From Actinotignum schaalii (GTDB lineage: Bacteria > Actinomycetota > Actinomycetes > Actinomycetales > Actinomycetaceae): a DNA stretch of 42,770 bases. Position 1 is the stretch's first letter; the number at the start of each line of letters is the position of its first letter. Under the pieces are notes generated by a model. It was not told the origin of the DNA. It saw only the letters and a program-made list of their open reading frames with translations, and made no database searches. The stretch is taken from NCBI RefSeq assembly GCF_028864145.1, contig NZ_JARBHJ010000022.1, positions 1-42,770 on the forward strand. Direction: 5' to 3'. Below, piece after piece: positions 6,080 through 14,493 of the stretch. The position numbers and the translations under genes are program-made.

Positions 6080-7537
6080 CTAGTCCCAGCGTTCTTCCGG
6101 GCGCGAGGGATCCTGCCAGACGGTGTGGAAAACGCCCTCGGTATCGAGCCGGCGGTAGGTATGCGCCCCGAAATAATCACGCTGGGCCTGAATAAGATTG
6201 GCCGGGAGGCGCTCGGCGCGCACGCCATCGTAATAGGCCAGCGAGGACGCGAAGGCCGGGATCGGCACCCCGCGCTGCGCGGCGAACACCACAATCCGAC
6301 GCCAGGCCTCCACGGCCCCGGAAATCTCCGAGCTGAAATAGGGATCAGCCAGGAGCAGCGGCAAATCGGGCTGGCGAGTATAAGCCTCGGTAATACGGTC
6401 GAGGAAAGCCGCGCGAATAATGCACCCGGCCCTCCAAATCCGCGCCATCGCGCCCAGGTCGATACCCCAGGAATTCTCCAGGGAGCCCTTGCGGATGAGC
6501 TCGAAACCTTGGGAGTAGGCCACCATCTTCGAGGCGTAGAGAGCCAAGCGAATATCTTCGATAAAGCGCTCGCGATCCTCCACCGCTACCTCGGTGGTGT
6601 GCCCGGGCAGGCTGCGGCCGGCAGCACGTTCCGAGCTATCCCCGGACAGGCTGCGCGCGAAAGTGGCTTCGGCAATACCGGTGGCAGGAACCCCGAAAGC
6701 GGCGGCGTTTTGCACGGTCCAGGCCCCGGTGCCCTTCTGTGCGGCGGCATCCTGAATCACGTCCACGAGCGCGCCCCCGGTGGCGGTATCGCGCTGGCGC
6801 AGCACCTCGGCGGTGATCTCAATCAGGTAGGAATCCAGCTCGGTGGAATTCCAGCGTTCGAAAACGTCGCCAATATCCGCGGCGCTCATGCCCAGGGCGG
6901 TGCGCATGAGGTCATAAGCTTCCGCGATGAGCTGCATATCCGCATATTCGATACCGTTATGCACCATTTTTACGAAATGGCCGGCGCCGTTGGGGCCCAC
7001 GTAGGTGCAGCACGGCTCACCGTTTTTACGCGCGGCAATCGCCTCAAACATGGGGCCGAGGCGATCGTAGGATTCGCGGGTGCCACCGGGCATAATCGAG
7101 GGGCCCTTGAGTGCGCCCTCTTCGCCGCCGGACACCCCCGTGCCCACAAAATGCAGCCCGCGCGCGGAGATCTCCGCTTCGCGGCGCATGGTATCGGTGA
7201 AGAGCGAATTCCCGCAGTCCACGATAATATCGCCCGGTTCCATGAGATCGGCGAGTTCCTCAATAACAGCATCGGTGGGCTTGCCGGCTTTGACCATAAT
7301 AATGGCCACCCGGGGGCGGGCCAGCGAAGCCACGAAATCCGCCATGGATTCGCTCGGGTAGAACTCCCCTTCGCTGCCGTGCTCGGCCATCACCCGCTCG
7401 GTTTTCGCGGCGGTGCGATTATGGATAGCGACTTTGTAGCCGCGGCTGGCGAGGTTGCGGGCCAGATTCGAGCCCATCACCGCCATTCCAGTTACTCCGA
7501 TATCTGCAACGCCAACGGGCGGGGTGGGAATAGACAT
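6080..7537 (-). CDS. gnd: 6-phosphogluconate dehydrogenase (decarboxylating)
   Basis: Gnd oxidises 6-phosphogluconate to ribulose-5-phosphate and CO2 with NADP+, in the oxidative pentose phosphate pathway in the cytoplasm. The 485-residue length is that of the long, dimeric form. The Rossmann motif GVTGMAVMG is at 14-22, the substrate segment GVSGGEEGALKGPSIMPGG in the middle of the N-terminal half, the catalytic-lysine motif in HFVKMVHNGIEY, and the all-helical C-terminal domain ends in AHTYRR. The start has AGAAGGA 5-6 bases upstream. It appears to be transcribed alone, diverging from the lipoprotein gene. Confidence 0.97.
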   Translation of the reverse strand: MSIPTPPVGVADIGVTGMAVMGSNLARNLASRGYKVAIHNRTAAKTERVMAEHGSEGEFYPSESMADFVASLARPRVAIIMVKAGKPTDAVIEELADLMEPGDIIVDCGNSLFTDTMRREAEISARGLHFVGTGVSGGEEGALKGPSIMPGGTRESYDRLGPMFEAIAARKNGEPCCTYVGPNGAGHFVKMVHNGIEYADMQLIAEAYDLMRTALGMSAADIGDVFERWNSTELDSYLIEITAEVLRQRDTATGGALVDVIQDAAAQKGTGAWTVQNAAAFGVPATGIAEATFARSLSGDSSERAAGRSLPGHTTEVAVEDRERFIEDIRLALYASKMVAYSQGFELIRKGSLENSWGIDLGAMARIWRAGCIIRAAFLDRITEAYTRQPDLPLLLADPYFSSEISGAVEAWRRIVVFAAQRGVPIPAFASSLAYYDGVRAERLPANLIQAQRDYFGAHTYRRLDTEGVFHTVWQDPSRPEERWD

Positions 7538-7659
7538 GCGGTTCCTTCTTCTGAGATTTCTACGAACGCCTGATTGAGGTTTCTAACGTGTCTATTCTAG
7601 AGTCCCGCGTGGACGTGGTGGATATGTGTTTCGTTCGATTCATAGCGACCGTGTGGAAT

Positions 7660-7690
7660 ATGACAGCAGGATGAGAGTCCTGTCATTTTT
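7660..7690 (+). terminator. Hairpin followed by TTTTT upstream of the lipoprotein gene
   Basis: ATGACAG and GGA (7660-7671, with a 2-base bulge) pair with TCCTGTCAT (7678-7686), and five T residues follow. It has the shape of a Rho-independent terminator reading to the right, yet no + strand gene lies upstream. It may stop transcription coming from outside, or be chance. Confidence 0.4.
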
Positions 7691-7723
7691 CCTTGAAATA
7701 AGGCCGGTTTCGTGGGTGCTTGT

Positions 7724-7729
7724 TAGGGT
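7724..7729 (+). promoter_or_regulatory. -10 box (TAGGGT), leaderless start
   Basis: TAGGGT ends exactly 6 bases before ATG 7736 and no Shine-Dalgarno sequence is present, so transcription should start at or next to the start codon. Confidence 0.5.
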
Positions 7730-7735
7730 GGCAAT

Positions 7736-8317
7736 ATGAAAAGAACACGTTTCGCGGCCCTGATCGCCGCCACCGCTACCGCCGCCGCGCTGACCCTGAG
7801 CGCCTGCTCGAATGACACTGCCACTACCGCGGATGCCACTACCGCGAATAGTAGCGCCACGCCCCAGGCCAGTGCCGTGGCACCGAGCTCCGATGCTCAT
7901 AATGGAAAGAACGACGACGCCGCCGCTGCCGCGGTGGGAGCCTGCGGGGCAGCCCATCTGGCCGCCACCTTCGAAGCCGGCAGCGCTGCTGGCACCCATA
8001 TCCTCACCCTCACGAATTCTTCGCAGGCGGCCTGCGCCCTGCATCCGGATGTGGAGATCGAGCTGAAAGACGCCGCCGGGGATGGCGTCTCTGAGAATCT
8101 GGAACTGAGCTCCCAGGCTGGCAGCATCGCTCCGGGTGCCAGCGTGAGCTGGACTGTGGCACTGGCCGATGCCGCGAGTGTGCCCGGGTGTGCTCCCACC
8201 AAGCCCGCCACCCATCTTGAGGTGGATATCGAGGATGGCGGGGAGGATATTGACATACCCGTCAATCTCACGGGCTGCCAGGATGATGATATCGACCTGC
8301 TGAGCGAAATCCGCTAG
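7736..8317 (+). CDS. DUF4232-type lipoprotein
   Basis: This 193-residue secreted lipoprotein has a signal peptide of about 22 residues ending LTLSAC, with Cys about 24 as the lipid site. A low-complexity Thr/Ala/Ser linker runs to about 65, where the dispersed word (7911-7920) encodes NDDAAA. The C-terminal domain resembles DUF4232: a conserved Cys after the linker (VGACGAAHL), LTLTNSSQAACALHPDVEIELKD, then GASVSWTVALAD and two later Cys residues. Function of the family is unknown; it is common in actinobacterial cell envelopes. It is monocistronic between divergent gnd and convergent pgm. Confidence 0.8.
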   Translation: MKRTRFAALIAATATAAALTLSACSNDTATTADATTANSSATPQASAVAPSSDAHNGKNDDAAAAAVGACGAAHLAATFEAGSAAGTHILTLTNSSQAACALHPDVEIELKDAAGDGVSENLELSSQAGSIAPGASVSWTVALADAASVPGCAPTKPATHLEVDIEDGGEDIDIPVNLTGCQDDDIDLLSEIR

Positions 8318-8330
8318 CGGGGAATCAACC

Positions 8331-8360
8331 GGGGGGGGGGGGCCCCCCCCCCCCCCCCCC
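8331..8360. repeat. G12-C18 homopolymer palindrome between convergent genes
   Basis: Twelve G are followed directly by eighteen C, 13 bases after the lipoprotein stop and 34 bases before the pgm stop. It could fold as a pure G-C hairpin and terminate both genes, or it may be an assembly artefact at a hard-to-read hairpin. A further G11 run occurs at 32279-32289, also between convergent genes. Confidence 0.6.
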
Positions 8361-8394
8361 GCGTCGTCGTCGTTCCTATGTAGTGACGTACTTA

Positions 8395-10065
8395 TTAGTT
8401 ACCCAACGCGGCCGCAACCACGGCGCGTGCCTCCTCCTGGACCTGGGCCAGGTGCTCCGGGCCGCGGAAGGATTCCGCGTAAATCTTGTAGACATCCTCC
8501 GTGCCGGAAGGTCGGGCCGCGAACCACGCGTTTTCCGTGGTTACCTTGAGGCCGCCAATCGCTGCGTGGTTCCCGGGGGCCTCCACCAGCTTCGCGGTGA
8601 TCGGCTCGCCGGCCAGTTCCGTTGCCGTGACGTCCGCCGGGGAAAGCTTGCCGAGCTTGGCCTTTTCTTCCTTCGTGGCCGGGGCGTCGATCCGGGCATA
8701 AGCCGAGGAACCGTACCGTTCCACCTGCTCATTGTGAAGCTGGGAGGGAGATTTGCCGGTCACCGCGGTGATTTCCGCCGCGAGGAGGTCGAGCACAAGG
8801 CCGTCCTTATCCGTGGTCCACACCGAACCGTCCTTGCGGAGGAAGGAAGCGCCGGCGGATTCTTCCCCGCCGAAGCCGATTTCCCCGCTCACCAGGCCGG
8901 ATACAAACCACTTGAAGCCCACCGGGACCTCCACGAGAGTGCGGCCAATGCCGGCCACCACCCGGTCGATAAGCGAGGAGGACACCAGGGTTTTCCCGAC
9001 GTTCACCCGCTCGGACCACTGCGGGCGGTGGGTGAAGAGGTATTCAATGGCCACCGCGAGGTAGTGGTTGGGGTTCATGAGGCCGGCATCCGGGGTGACA
9101 ATACCGTGCCGATCGGAATCGGCATCGTTCCCGGTGGCCAGATCGTAGGGGGCGTGGCCGCTTGCATCCGGCTCCATGCGGTGGAGCAGGCCCGCCATCG
9201 CGTAGGGTGAGGAGCAATCCATGCGGATCTTGCCGTCCCAATCCAGGGTCATAAAGGGCCAGGCCGGATCCACGTCGGGGTTGACCACGGTCAGGTCAAT
9301 ACCGTAGCGGTCCGCAATTTCCTGCCAGTATTCGGCCGAGGCGCCGCCCATCGGGTCCGCGCCAATGCGCACGCCCGCCTTGCGGATCGCCTCGAAATCA
9401 ATGATGGTATCCAGCGCGGTGACATACGCATCGCGGAAATCATAAGTACCCACCTTCGCGGCCGCATCCTCATAGGGCACGCGGGCGATGTTCTTCCATC
9501 CCGCGGCGATGAGTTCATTGGCCCGCGCCGCGATCCACTTCGTGGCATCGGTATCCGCCGGGCCGCCATTGGGCGGGTTGTACTTGAACCCGCCATCGCG
9601 CGGCGGGTTGTGAGACGGTGTAATAACAATGCCGTCCGCCAGACCCGGGCCGTCCAGGCGCAGCGCGTGCGGGGCGCCGTTCGCCTCCAGGATGGCCAGC
9701 GAGACCGCCGGGGTGGGAGTCCACGAGCCGCGAGCATCCACCCGCACATCAGCGCCGTTAGCTACCAGCACCTCGATAGCGGTTTTTTCCGCCGGGAGGG
9801 ACAGCCCGTGGGTATCACGGCCCACGAAAATGGGGCCGTCATAGCCTTGCTTGTTACGGTAGTCCACGATCGCCTGTGTGGTTGCCGCGATATGGGCTTC
9901 ATTAAAGGCGCCATCGAAAGCGGAGCCGCGATGGCCGGAAGTTCCGAAAACCACCTGCTGGAGGGGGTTGGTCGGATCGGGTTCGATATCGTAATATGCC
10001 GCCACCAGCTCATCAACATTGATGAGATCTTCGGGGCGGGCCGGGGTTCCTGCGCGTTCGTTCAT
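8395..10065 (-). CDS. pgm: Phosphoglucomutase (alpha-D-glucose specific)
   Basis: Pgm interconverts glucose-1-phosphate and glucose-6-phosphate, linking glycogen and cell-wall sugar nucleotides to glycolysis. The 556-residue length fits the bacterial Pgm family. It shows GTSGHRGS (41-48), the phosphoserine loop ITPSHNPP (Ser about 151), a metal-binding [11 protein letters not shown] and the phosphate-binding [15 protein letters not shown] near the C-terminus. The frame stays open upstream for another 98 codons, but that part is Arg/Pro-rich shadow of the neighbour. ATG 10065 overlaps the upstream stop as ATGA and is where family members begin. Translation is probably coupled to the upstream reductase-like gene. 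Confidence 0.95.
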   Translation of the reverse strand: MNERAGTPARPEDLINVDELVAAYYDIEPDPTNPLQQVVFGTSGHRGSAFDGAFNEAHIAATTQAIVDYRNKQGYDGPIFVGRDTHGLSLPAEKTAIEVLVANGADVRVDARGSWTPTPAVSLAILEANGAPHALRLDGPGLADGIVITPSHNPPRDGGFKYNPPNGGPADTDATKWIAARANELIAAGWKNIARVPYEDAAAKVGTYDFRDAYVTALDTIIDFEAIRKAGVRIGADPMGGASAEYWQEIADRYGIDLTVVNPDVDPAWPFMTLDWDGKIRMDCSSPYAMAGLLHRMEPDASGHAPYDLATGNDADSDRHGIVTPDAGLMNPNHYLAVAIEYLFTHRPQWSERVNVGKTLVSSSLIDRVVAGIGRTLVEVPVGFKWFVSGLVSGEIGFGGEESAGASFLRKDGSVWTTDKDGLVLDLLAAEITAVTGKSPSQLHNEQVERYGSSAYARIDAPATKEEKAKLGKLSPADVTATELAGEPITAKLVEAPGNHAAIGGLKVTTENAWFAARPSGTEDVYKIYAESFRGPEHLAQVQEEARAVVAAALGN

Positions 10066-11258
10066 ACATTGAGTATCCCACGAATTGCGCTCCAATCGCG
10101 GGACTTGTTCCGCGGGTGGATAACATCGCCGTTGCTGCCGTGCGTGCGGCTGTGTTCGGTGCCCTGCGCGCGGCTGTCCGCGGCTTCTGTGGCGCGCGCG
10201 AGTGCTTCGTGGAAATTCCCCCAGTGCCCGGCGCGCGCGGCCTGTGGAACTTCCTCGCCGGGGGCGACCGGCCCGGGCGCGGTGGAGCGTTCCCCACGGG
10301 TGGCCGGCCCGCCGAAAGGCGAGCCGCCTAAGACTTCGCGGCCGTGCGGGCTGAGCCATCCGGACGTATCCGGGCCTAGTGGCACGATCTGGTTGGGGTT
10401 CACATCCAGGTGGACTTGGTAATAATGCGAGGTGATGTGCTCAAAATCCACGGTGTCCCCGAAACCGGGGGTCTGGAAAAGATCGCGTGCGTAGGCCCAG
10501 AGTACCGGCATCTCGGTCAGTTTCTTTTCATTGCATTTAAAATGCCCGTGGTAGACGGCATCGAAACGCACCAGGGTGGTAAAGAGGCGCACATCCGCTT
10601 CGGTCATGTGATCGCCCATGAGGTAGCGGCGCCCCGCCAGCAGCTCGGAAATATTGCGCAGCGCCGTGAAAAGGCGCAGGTAAGCGCGGTTATAGGACTC
10701 CTGGCTGCCGGCGAACCCGCAGCGGTAGACGCCATTATTAATCTCGGTGTAGATATAGCGCATGAGCGCGTCCATGGGTTCGCGCAGTTCCGCGGGGTAG
10801 AGGTCCGGGGCGCCTTCGCGGTGGAAATCGCGCCACTCGGTAGAAAAATCGAGCGTCATCTGCGCAAAATCATTTGTGACGACGGCGCCGCTAGCAAGAT
10901 CCACCAGAGCTGGAACCGTAATTCCCAAGGAGAAATTCGGGTCGCGGGCCAGGTAGGCATCACGCAGGAAATGAATTCCGAGCACTGGATCCACCCCTCC
11001 CTCATCGCGGTCAAAAATCCAAGACCGCTCATCGTGGGTGGGGCCGGGGATGCCCAGCGATATAGCATTTTCCAGCCCGAGCAAGCGGCGCACAATCAGC
11101 GTGCGATTCGCCCACGGGCAGGCGCGCGCCGCGATGAGGCGGTAACGGCCCGGCTGCACGGGGAAACTGGCGCTGTCGCGGCTCACGCGCGTGGTGATGT
11201 AGCGAGCGTCGCGGCTGTAGCCTTCGCCGCGGCGAGTAAATGTTGCTCCGATGGTCAT
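10062..11258 (-). CDS. Glutathionyl-hydroquinone reductase-like (Xi-class GST fold)
   Basis: The first about 320 of 398 residues match the YqjG/EcM4 family. They have an N-terminal thioredoxin-like domain with the catalytic ACPWANR (Cys about 47), then VPALVD, the xi-class N-terminal features THDERSW and DPVLG, and a C-terminal helical domain with [26 protein letters not shown]. The enzyme family reduces glutathionyl-hydroquinones. Actinobacteria generally use mycothiol, so the thiol partner here may differ. After the usual end (HGRE) there is an unusual Pro/Gly/Arg-rich tail of about 85 residues. The start has GGAGG 5 bases upstream. It overlaps pgm by 4 bases and is expected to be cotranscribed. 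Confidence 0.88.
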   Translation of the reverse strand: MTIGATFTRRGEGYSRDARYITTRVSRDSASFPVQPGRYRLIAARACPWANRTLIVRRLLGLENAISLGIPGPTHDERSWIFDRDEGGVDPVLGIHFLRDAYLARDPNFSLGITVPALVDLASGAVVTNDFAQMTLDFSTEWRDFHREGAPDLYPAELREPMDALMRYIYTEINNGVYRCGFAGSQESYNRAYLRLFTALRNISELLAGRRYLMGDHMTEADVRLFTTLVRFDAVYHGHFKCNEKKLTEMPVLWAYARDLFQTPGFGDTVDFEHITSHYYQVHLDVNPNQIVPLGPDTSGWLSPHGREVLGGSPFGGPATRGERSTAPGPVAPGEEVPQAARAGHWGNFHEALARATEAADSRAQGTEHSRTHGSNGDVIHPRNKSRDWSAIRGILNV

Positions 11259-11598
11259 TTCGCCTCCCTGCGCGTCGGTGAGTGTTAGGTGTTGATCGGG
11301 ACAGCGGTCGCTGATGACCCCTGATCGTTGAAGAATATATCAGATTGGGTGGGTGGGGGCCAGGTCTTCACACACCACGTGCTGCCGCCGCGGTTCGAGC
11401 CGGGCCTGTTGGCGGGTGGGGGAGTATTTTCTGAGTTGTACTTCGCGTGCGTTACGAGCGCAGTACAGGCGTGAAAACACGCAGGGCCTCCGTGGAAAAT
11501 AATGTGCTTTCTGGGGGAGCTGAGGTTTATGTAATCGCGGGGTTGTGGGTTGCGGAGATTCTCCATGCGCCTGGTAATTTTCATTGACGTTTGGGGTT
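11259..11598. other. Gap without a convincing gene
   Basis: This 340-base stretch contains GT-rich and G-rich runs, no sizeable coding frame, and no clear hairpin. Near its right end TGGTAATT occurs twice (11572-11579 and 11600-11607), perhaps in the promoter of the following small genes. Base composition is AT-richer than the metabolic genes. Confidence 0.5.
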
Positions 11599-11703
11599 GT
11601 GGTAATTATTGTTGACAACGTGGAGATAGAGGGCAGCGCGTACCGGCACGGCATTGAAGCCGAAGATATTCGGCATGCCGCCCGTAAAAATTTCTGCGAG
11701 TGA
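11599..11703 (+). pseudogene. Truncated small toxin-like gene
   Basis: A frame from GTG 11599 (or GTG 11620) to TGA 11701-11703 encodes about 34 residues containing SAYRHGIEAEDIRHA. This looks like the N-terminus of small toxin-like proteins of about 80-90 residues that begin with an HGI..EDI.HA motif and precede HTH antitoxin-like genes. The remaining two thirds of such a protein are missing. The sequence right after contains MPPVK in another frame, close to the HAMP.R.K ending such proteins have, suggesting an internal deletion. This is judged by eye and needs an alignment. Confidence 0.45.
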
Positions 11704-11716
11704 AAGGCGATTTCTC

Positions 11717-11971
11717 GTGAAACGCTCTATTGAAGAGATGCTTGATGAAGTGGAAAACGCGAACGGTGGCGAGGGGCCGGATCCTATTGCGACCGTTGAT
11801 GACCCGTATCTCGCGCAAGTTGCAGTTGCTCAGATAGAGCTACGCGCGGCGGACAATCGGCTAGACGCGGCGGTCGCTCGGGCTCGCGCAGCCGGTAAAA
11901 CATGGCAAGCCATTGGTGATGTTTTGGGTATGACACGCCAGGGCGCTAACCAGAGGTTTGCGGCTGCATAA
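11717..11971 (+). CDS. Small HTH protein, antitoxin-like
   Basis: This 84-residue protein starts at GTG 11717 (VKRSIEEMLDEVEN), preceded by AAGGCGA. The frame is open further upstream, but that part overlaps the truncated toxin-like gene. The N-terminal helix is acidic. The C-terminal half, AAVARARAAGKTWQAIGDVLGMTRQGANQRF, is a helix-turn-helix of the type that follows small toxin genes in actinobacteria, where the antitoxin usually represses its own operon. Since the upstream toxin seems broken, this may be an orphan antitoxin. DNA binding is inferred from the motif. Confidence 0.65.
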   Translation: MKRSIEEMLDEVENANGGEGPDPIATVDDPYLAQVAVAQIELRAADNRLDAAVARARAAGKTWQAIGDVLGMTRQGANQRFAAA

Positions 11972-12032
11972 TCCTTGACGGCTTGAGTGTTCTGGACCGG
12001 GAGTCCGCCGGCTCGTGGTCCTCTACCCGGCT

Positions 12033-12392
12033 CTACCCGAGCGCCAGGCCGGCGAAGAACGCCGCGATGCCGAGGAGGAAATTCCCGAGCAGGAGGCTGA
12101 TGCAGGCCCAGTAGCGGCGCTTTTCGAAGAGGCCGAGGGCATCGGTCATCGCCGTCGAAAAAGTAGTGAAACCACCCAAAAAACCGGTGGTGACGTAAAG
12201 ACTGTACGGACCGATCCAGGCGGAAAGTGCCCCGCCGCCGGTCACGAGCCCGAAGAGGAAACAGCCGATCACATTCACCGTGAAAATCCCGGCCGGCCAC
12301 GTCGGCTTGAGCCGCGCGCTGAGGAAAGAATCGAGAATCCCGCGGCACAGGGCACCCAGCCCACCGGCTAGACTAAGAAGTAGGAGCGTCAC
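12033..12392 (-). CDS. crcB: CrcB/Fluc fluoride channel subunit (second of pair)
   Basis: This 119-residue protein has four hydrophobic segments of the fluoride exporter family. It shows the first-helix Gly/Arg pattern (GGLGALCRG), NVIGCFLFG (the conserved Asn of the pore) and TGFLGGFTTFST (the Phe-box and Na+-site region). Fluc channels are dual-topology dimers; where two genes occur in tandem, as here, the products are thought to form a heterodimer in antiparallel orientation. It overlaps the upstream paralogue by 4 bases. No fluoride riboswitch is evident upstream of the pair. Confidence 0.92.
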   Translation of the reverse strand: MTLLLLSLAGGLGALCRGILDSFLSARLKPTWPAGIFTVNVIGCFLFGLVTGGGALSAWIGPYSLYVTTGFLGGFTTFSTAMTDALGLFEKRRYWACISLLLGNFLLGIAAFFAGLALG

Positions 12393-12829
12393 GCTGCATC
12401 ACCACCCGCGCGCCGGCGCGTCGCGAGGAAGCGCCGGCCCAGCGCGCGCCCGCAGGCCATCCCGGCGAAAGCCAGCAGAAAACCACCGAAAAGAGTGCCT
12501 CCCGCAGCCAGGCCGGCCAGGCGCGCCAGCTCGCTTGGTGCCCCGCTGAGGACTTCGCCGGTGGCCAGGTGGGCGCTGAGCGCCACGAAACTCGAATAGG
12601 TGGTGAAACCACCGCAGAAACCGGTGCCGAGCAGTAGGCGCAGTCGGGCCCCGTACCGATGCGTGCCCGTGGTGAAGAAGCCGGTGATGAGGCCAAGGAA
12701 GAACGCCCCCGCAAGATTGACGATAATCGGCGCCGCCACGCTCGGGACAAGTGCGCGGGCTACCGTGCCGGCCCCGCCACCGAGGAAAACGAGGAGCAGC
12801 CCGGTCGCGTCGCGATAGAGCGGGCGCAC
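12389..12829 (-). CDS. crcB: CrcB/Fluc fluoride channel subunit (first of pair)
   Basis: This 146-residue paralogue of the next gene has NLAGAFFLG and GTGFCGGFTTYSSF, the conserved pore Asn and Phe-box of Fluc proteins, with four membrane helices. The C-terminus is Arg-rich (RRFLATRRRAGGD). GTG 12829 starts 34 bases after the stop of the DUF2079 gene, so it probably belongs to the same transcript. It protects the cytoplasm from fluoride by passive F- efflux. Confidence 0.9.
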   Translation of the reverse strand: MRPLYRDATGLLLVFLGGGAGTVARALVPSVAAPIIVNLAGAFFLGLITGFFTTGTHRYGARLRLLLGTGFCGGFTTYSSFVALSAHLATGEVLSGAPSELARLAGLAAGGTLFGGFLLAFAGMACGRALGRRFLATRRRAGGDAA

Positions 12830-12863
12830 GGAAGACGTTGAGGTAGATCTAGATGCAGCCGTG

Positions 12864-14486
12864 TTATTTTCCTTCCTCGCGCGCGGGGGCTTCGCCGGGC
12901 AGCACGGTCACATAGCCGCCTTTGTCGCTCGCAATATGCCAGGTGCCCCCGAAGGTGGTGCTGGCCCAGTCGAGAATCTGCTGCGCATCCCCGTGCTTGG
13001 CCTTCGATTGGGGCGCGAAGACCACCGCGTTTGCCCAGGCATTCCCGCGGGTTCCCTCCCAGTACACCGTATTATTCGGCACCAGGTAGGCGAGCATATG
13101 AATATCGGTAACCACGTGGGAACCATCCGGCACCGCGGCCAGGGCTTCGCGCGCGCCGGCGCGCTCCTCTGCGCTTGCTCCGTCATAACGCCCTTGGATC
13201 CACCAGCCCACCGCGTTGGTGCGGGTACCGATCACCGTGGCAATCACGCTGGCCGCCAGGGCGAGCGCGATCAAGCCGCGCTTGACGTGCCCGCTGTACT
13301 TGATGCGCCTGCTGCGCGTGGCGCGTTCGCCGCGCGGGGTGCGCCCGCTAGGCTCCGCGTGCTCGGCACGTCCCGCAAAGGCCCGCAGCTTCGCGTAGCG
13401 CTCCAGTCCATCGAGCAGTGCAATGGTGGCAATTGGCATGAGCACGGCGGAATAATGCCATCCCAGGCCCCAGTAGTAATCCACGTTTCCCGTGAAACGC
13501 CAGGCCAGGGTCGGGAGCATAAGCAGAATCCACGGGCTGGCCAGGCCCACCACCCCGGCACTGCCCAGCAGTACCGCCAGGGTCATCAGCTTCGTAGACG
13601 CACCGGTGAAAAACCCGGCATCGCCCGTGAGGCGATCCGTGTAATCCCAGGCGCCGTCCGGATTGAAAGCCGGTAATAGCACTGCCACGGAGAGTACGAA
13701 CCACAGCGCGCCCCATACCGCCAGGCCCGCAGCCCAGCGCCCCGCGGGGGTGCGCCACGCGGTGGATAAGCGCGCTCGCGGTGCTGGCCCGCGCCGCTGC
13801 GGCGCGGCGTCGTCGTTCTGTTCCGCCACGCCGCAGACCGCCCGCCTTTGCGCGAAAAACTCCGCCAGCAGCGCGGCCGCACCGAAAGCGATGAGCGTGA
13901 GGCCGAGGTCTTCTTTGACGAAAACGAGCGTTCCGAGCGGGAGCGCGGCGCGGCGGTAGCGGCCTTCCACCCAGGCCGTCAGCCCGTAGGCGAGGAGGGG
14001 CACCGCGAAGGCGATCTCGTGGAATTGCGCGGCTACCGCGGCTGAAAGCCCCCAGGACACCGCGTAGAGCAGGCCGAGAGCGGTCCCCGCCCCGGCCCCG
14101 CAGCGCGCCCGCGCCAGGCGGGTGAGCGGAATCGCGGAGATCGCGAAGAGCGCGTTTTGCACAATAAGCAGGGTGGCACCGCTGGGCCACAGCGCGAAAA
14201 TCGGGCCGAGTACCACGAGGATGGGGTGGAAATGATCGCCCCACAGGTTGAAGCCGGGGCCTTTAATATCCACGATGGGGGCTTCGAGATGCGCGTAACG
14301 CTGGGCGAGCTGCGTGAAAATACCCAGGTCCCAGGAGGACGTCTGCAAAGAAGCCCATTGGTGCAGCGAAAAAGCGGTGAAAAGAATGAAACTGCCGAGC
14401 GCCACCAGGTAGGGAGCCGGGTCGGTGCGCAGCGGGCGGTACCAGGTCGCGGTGCGAGCCGGCGCCGTGCGGCGAGCCATCATCAT
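12864..14486 (-). CDS. DUF2079 multi-spanning membrane protein
   Basis: This is a 540-residue protein if translation starts at the first of three consecutive ATGs (14486), with AAGG about 11 bases upstream and 7 bases after the neighbour's stop. The frame extends further upstream but only through the neighbour. The DUF2079 signature SSWDLGIFTQLAQRYAH plus DIKGPGFNLWGDHFHPI is at about 50-90, followed by ten or more hydrophobic segments and an extracytoplasmic C-terminal part with DGSHVVTDIHMLAYLVP and YVTVLPGE. The arrangement (an acidic motif in the first loop, many helices, a soluble C-terminus) resembles GT-C glycosyltransferases, but no activity is established. It is a paralogue of the next gene upstream. 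The dispersed word lies in a cytoplasmic-type loop (13807-13816). Confidence 0.88.
   Translation of the reverse strand: MMMARRTAPARTATWYRPLRTDPAPYLVALGSFILFTAFSLHQWASLQTSSWDLGIFTQLAQRYAHLEAPIVDIKGPGFNLWGDHFHPILVVLGPIFALWPSGATLLIVQNALFAISAIPLTRLARARCGAGAGTALGLLYAVSWGLSAAVAAQFHEIAFAVPLLAYGLTAWVEGRYRRAALPLGTLVFVKEDLGLTLIAFGAAALLAEFFAQRRAVCGVAEQNDDAAPQRRGPAPRARLSTAWRTPAGRWAAGLAVWGALWFVLSVAVLLPAFNPDGAWDYTDRLTGDAGFFTGASTKLMTLAVLLGSAGVVGLASPWILLMLPTLAWRFTGNVDYYWGLGWHYSAVLMPIATIALLDGLERYAKLRAFAGRAEHAEPSGRTPRGERATRSRRIKYSGHVKRGLIALALAASVIATVIGTRTNAVGWWIQGRYDGASAEERAGAREALAAVPDGSHVVTDIHMLAYLVPNNTVYWEGTRGNAWANAVVFAPQSKAKHGDAQQILDWASTTFGGTWHIASDKGGYVTVLPGEAPAREEGK
13796..13816 (-). repeat. Dispersed word with GC stem-loop inside a DUF2079 gene
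   Basis: Minus-strand ACGACGACGC (13816-13807) is followed by a GC-rich inverted repeat of the form GCGCCGC-AGC-GGCGC, resembling the 26-base repeat at 24165. It encodes a DDAAP linker and sits in a Pro/Arg-rich hydrophilic loop between hydrophobic segments, where insertion would be tolerated. Confidence 0.5.
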
Positions 14487-14493
14487 GCGTTCT

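Noticed and set aside
5820-6083. 87-codon plus-strand frame in the gnd-siderophore gap
   Set aside because: It has no ribosome site and no protein-like composition, and it runs through the inverted repeats.
6125-7573. Open frame of 482 codons on the plus strand, antisense to gnd
   Set aside because: It is a high-GC shadow of gnd. The translation is Gly/His/Arg-rich without domains, and gnd is certain.
10066-10359. N-terminal extension of pgm by 98 codons
   Set aside because: The extension is Arg/Pro-rich, antisense-like composition overlapping the upstream gene. Family members start at the ATG at 10065.
11390-11412. T-loop-like GGTTCGAGCC
   Set aside because: The flanking bases do not form a 5-bp T stem, and no anticodon or acceptor stem is found upstream, so it is not a tRNA.
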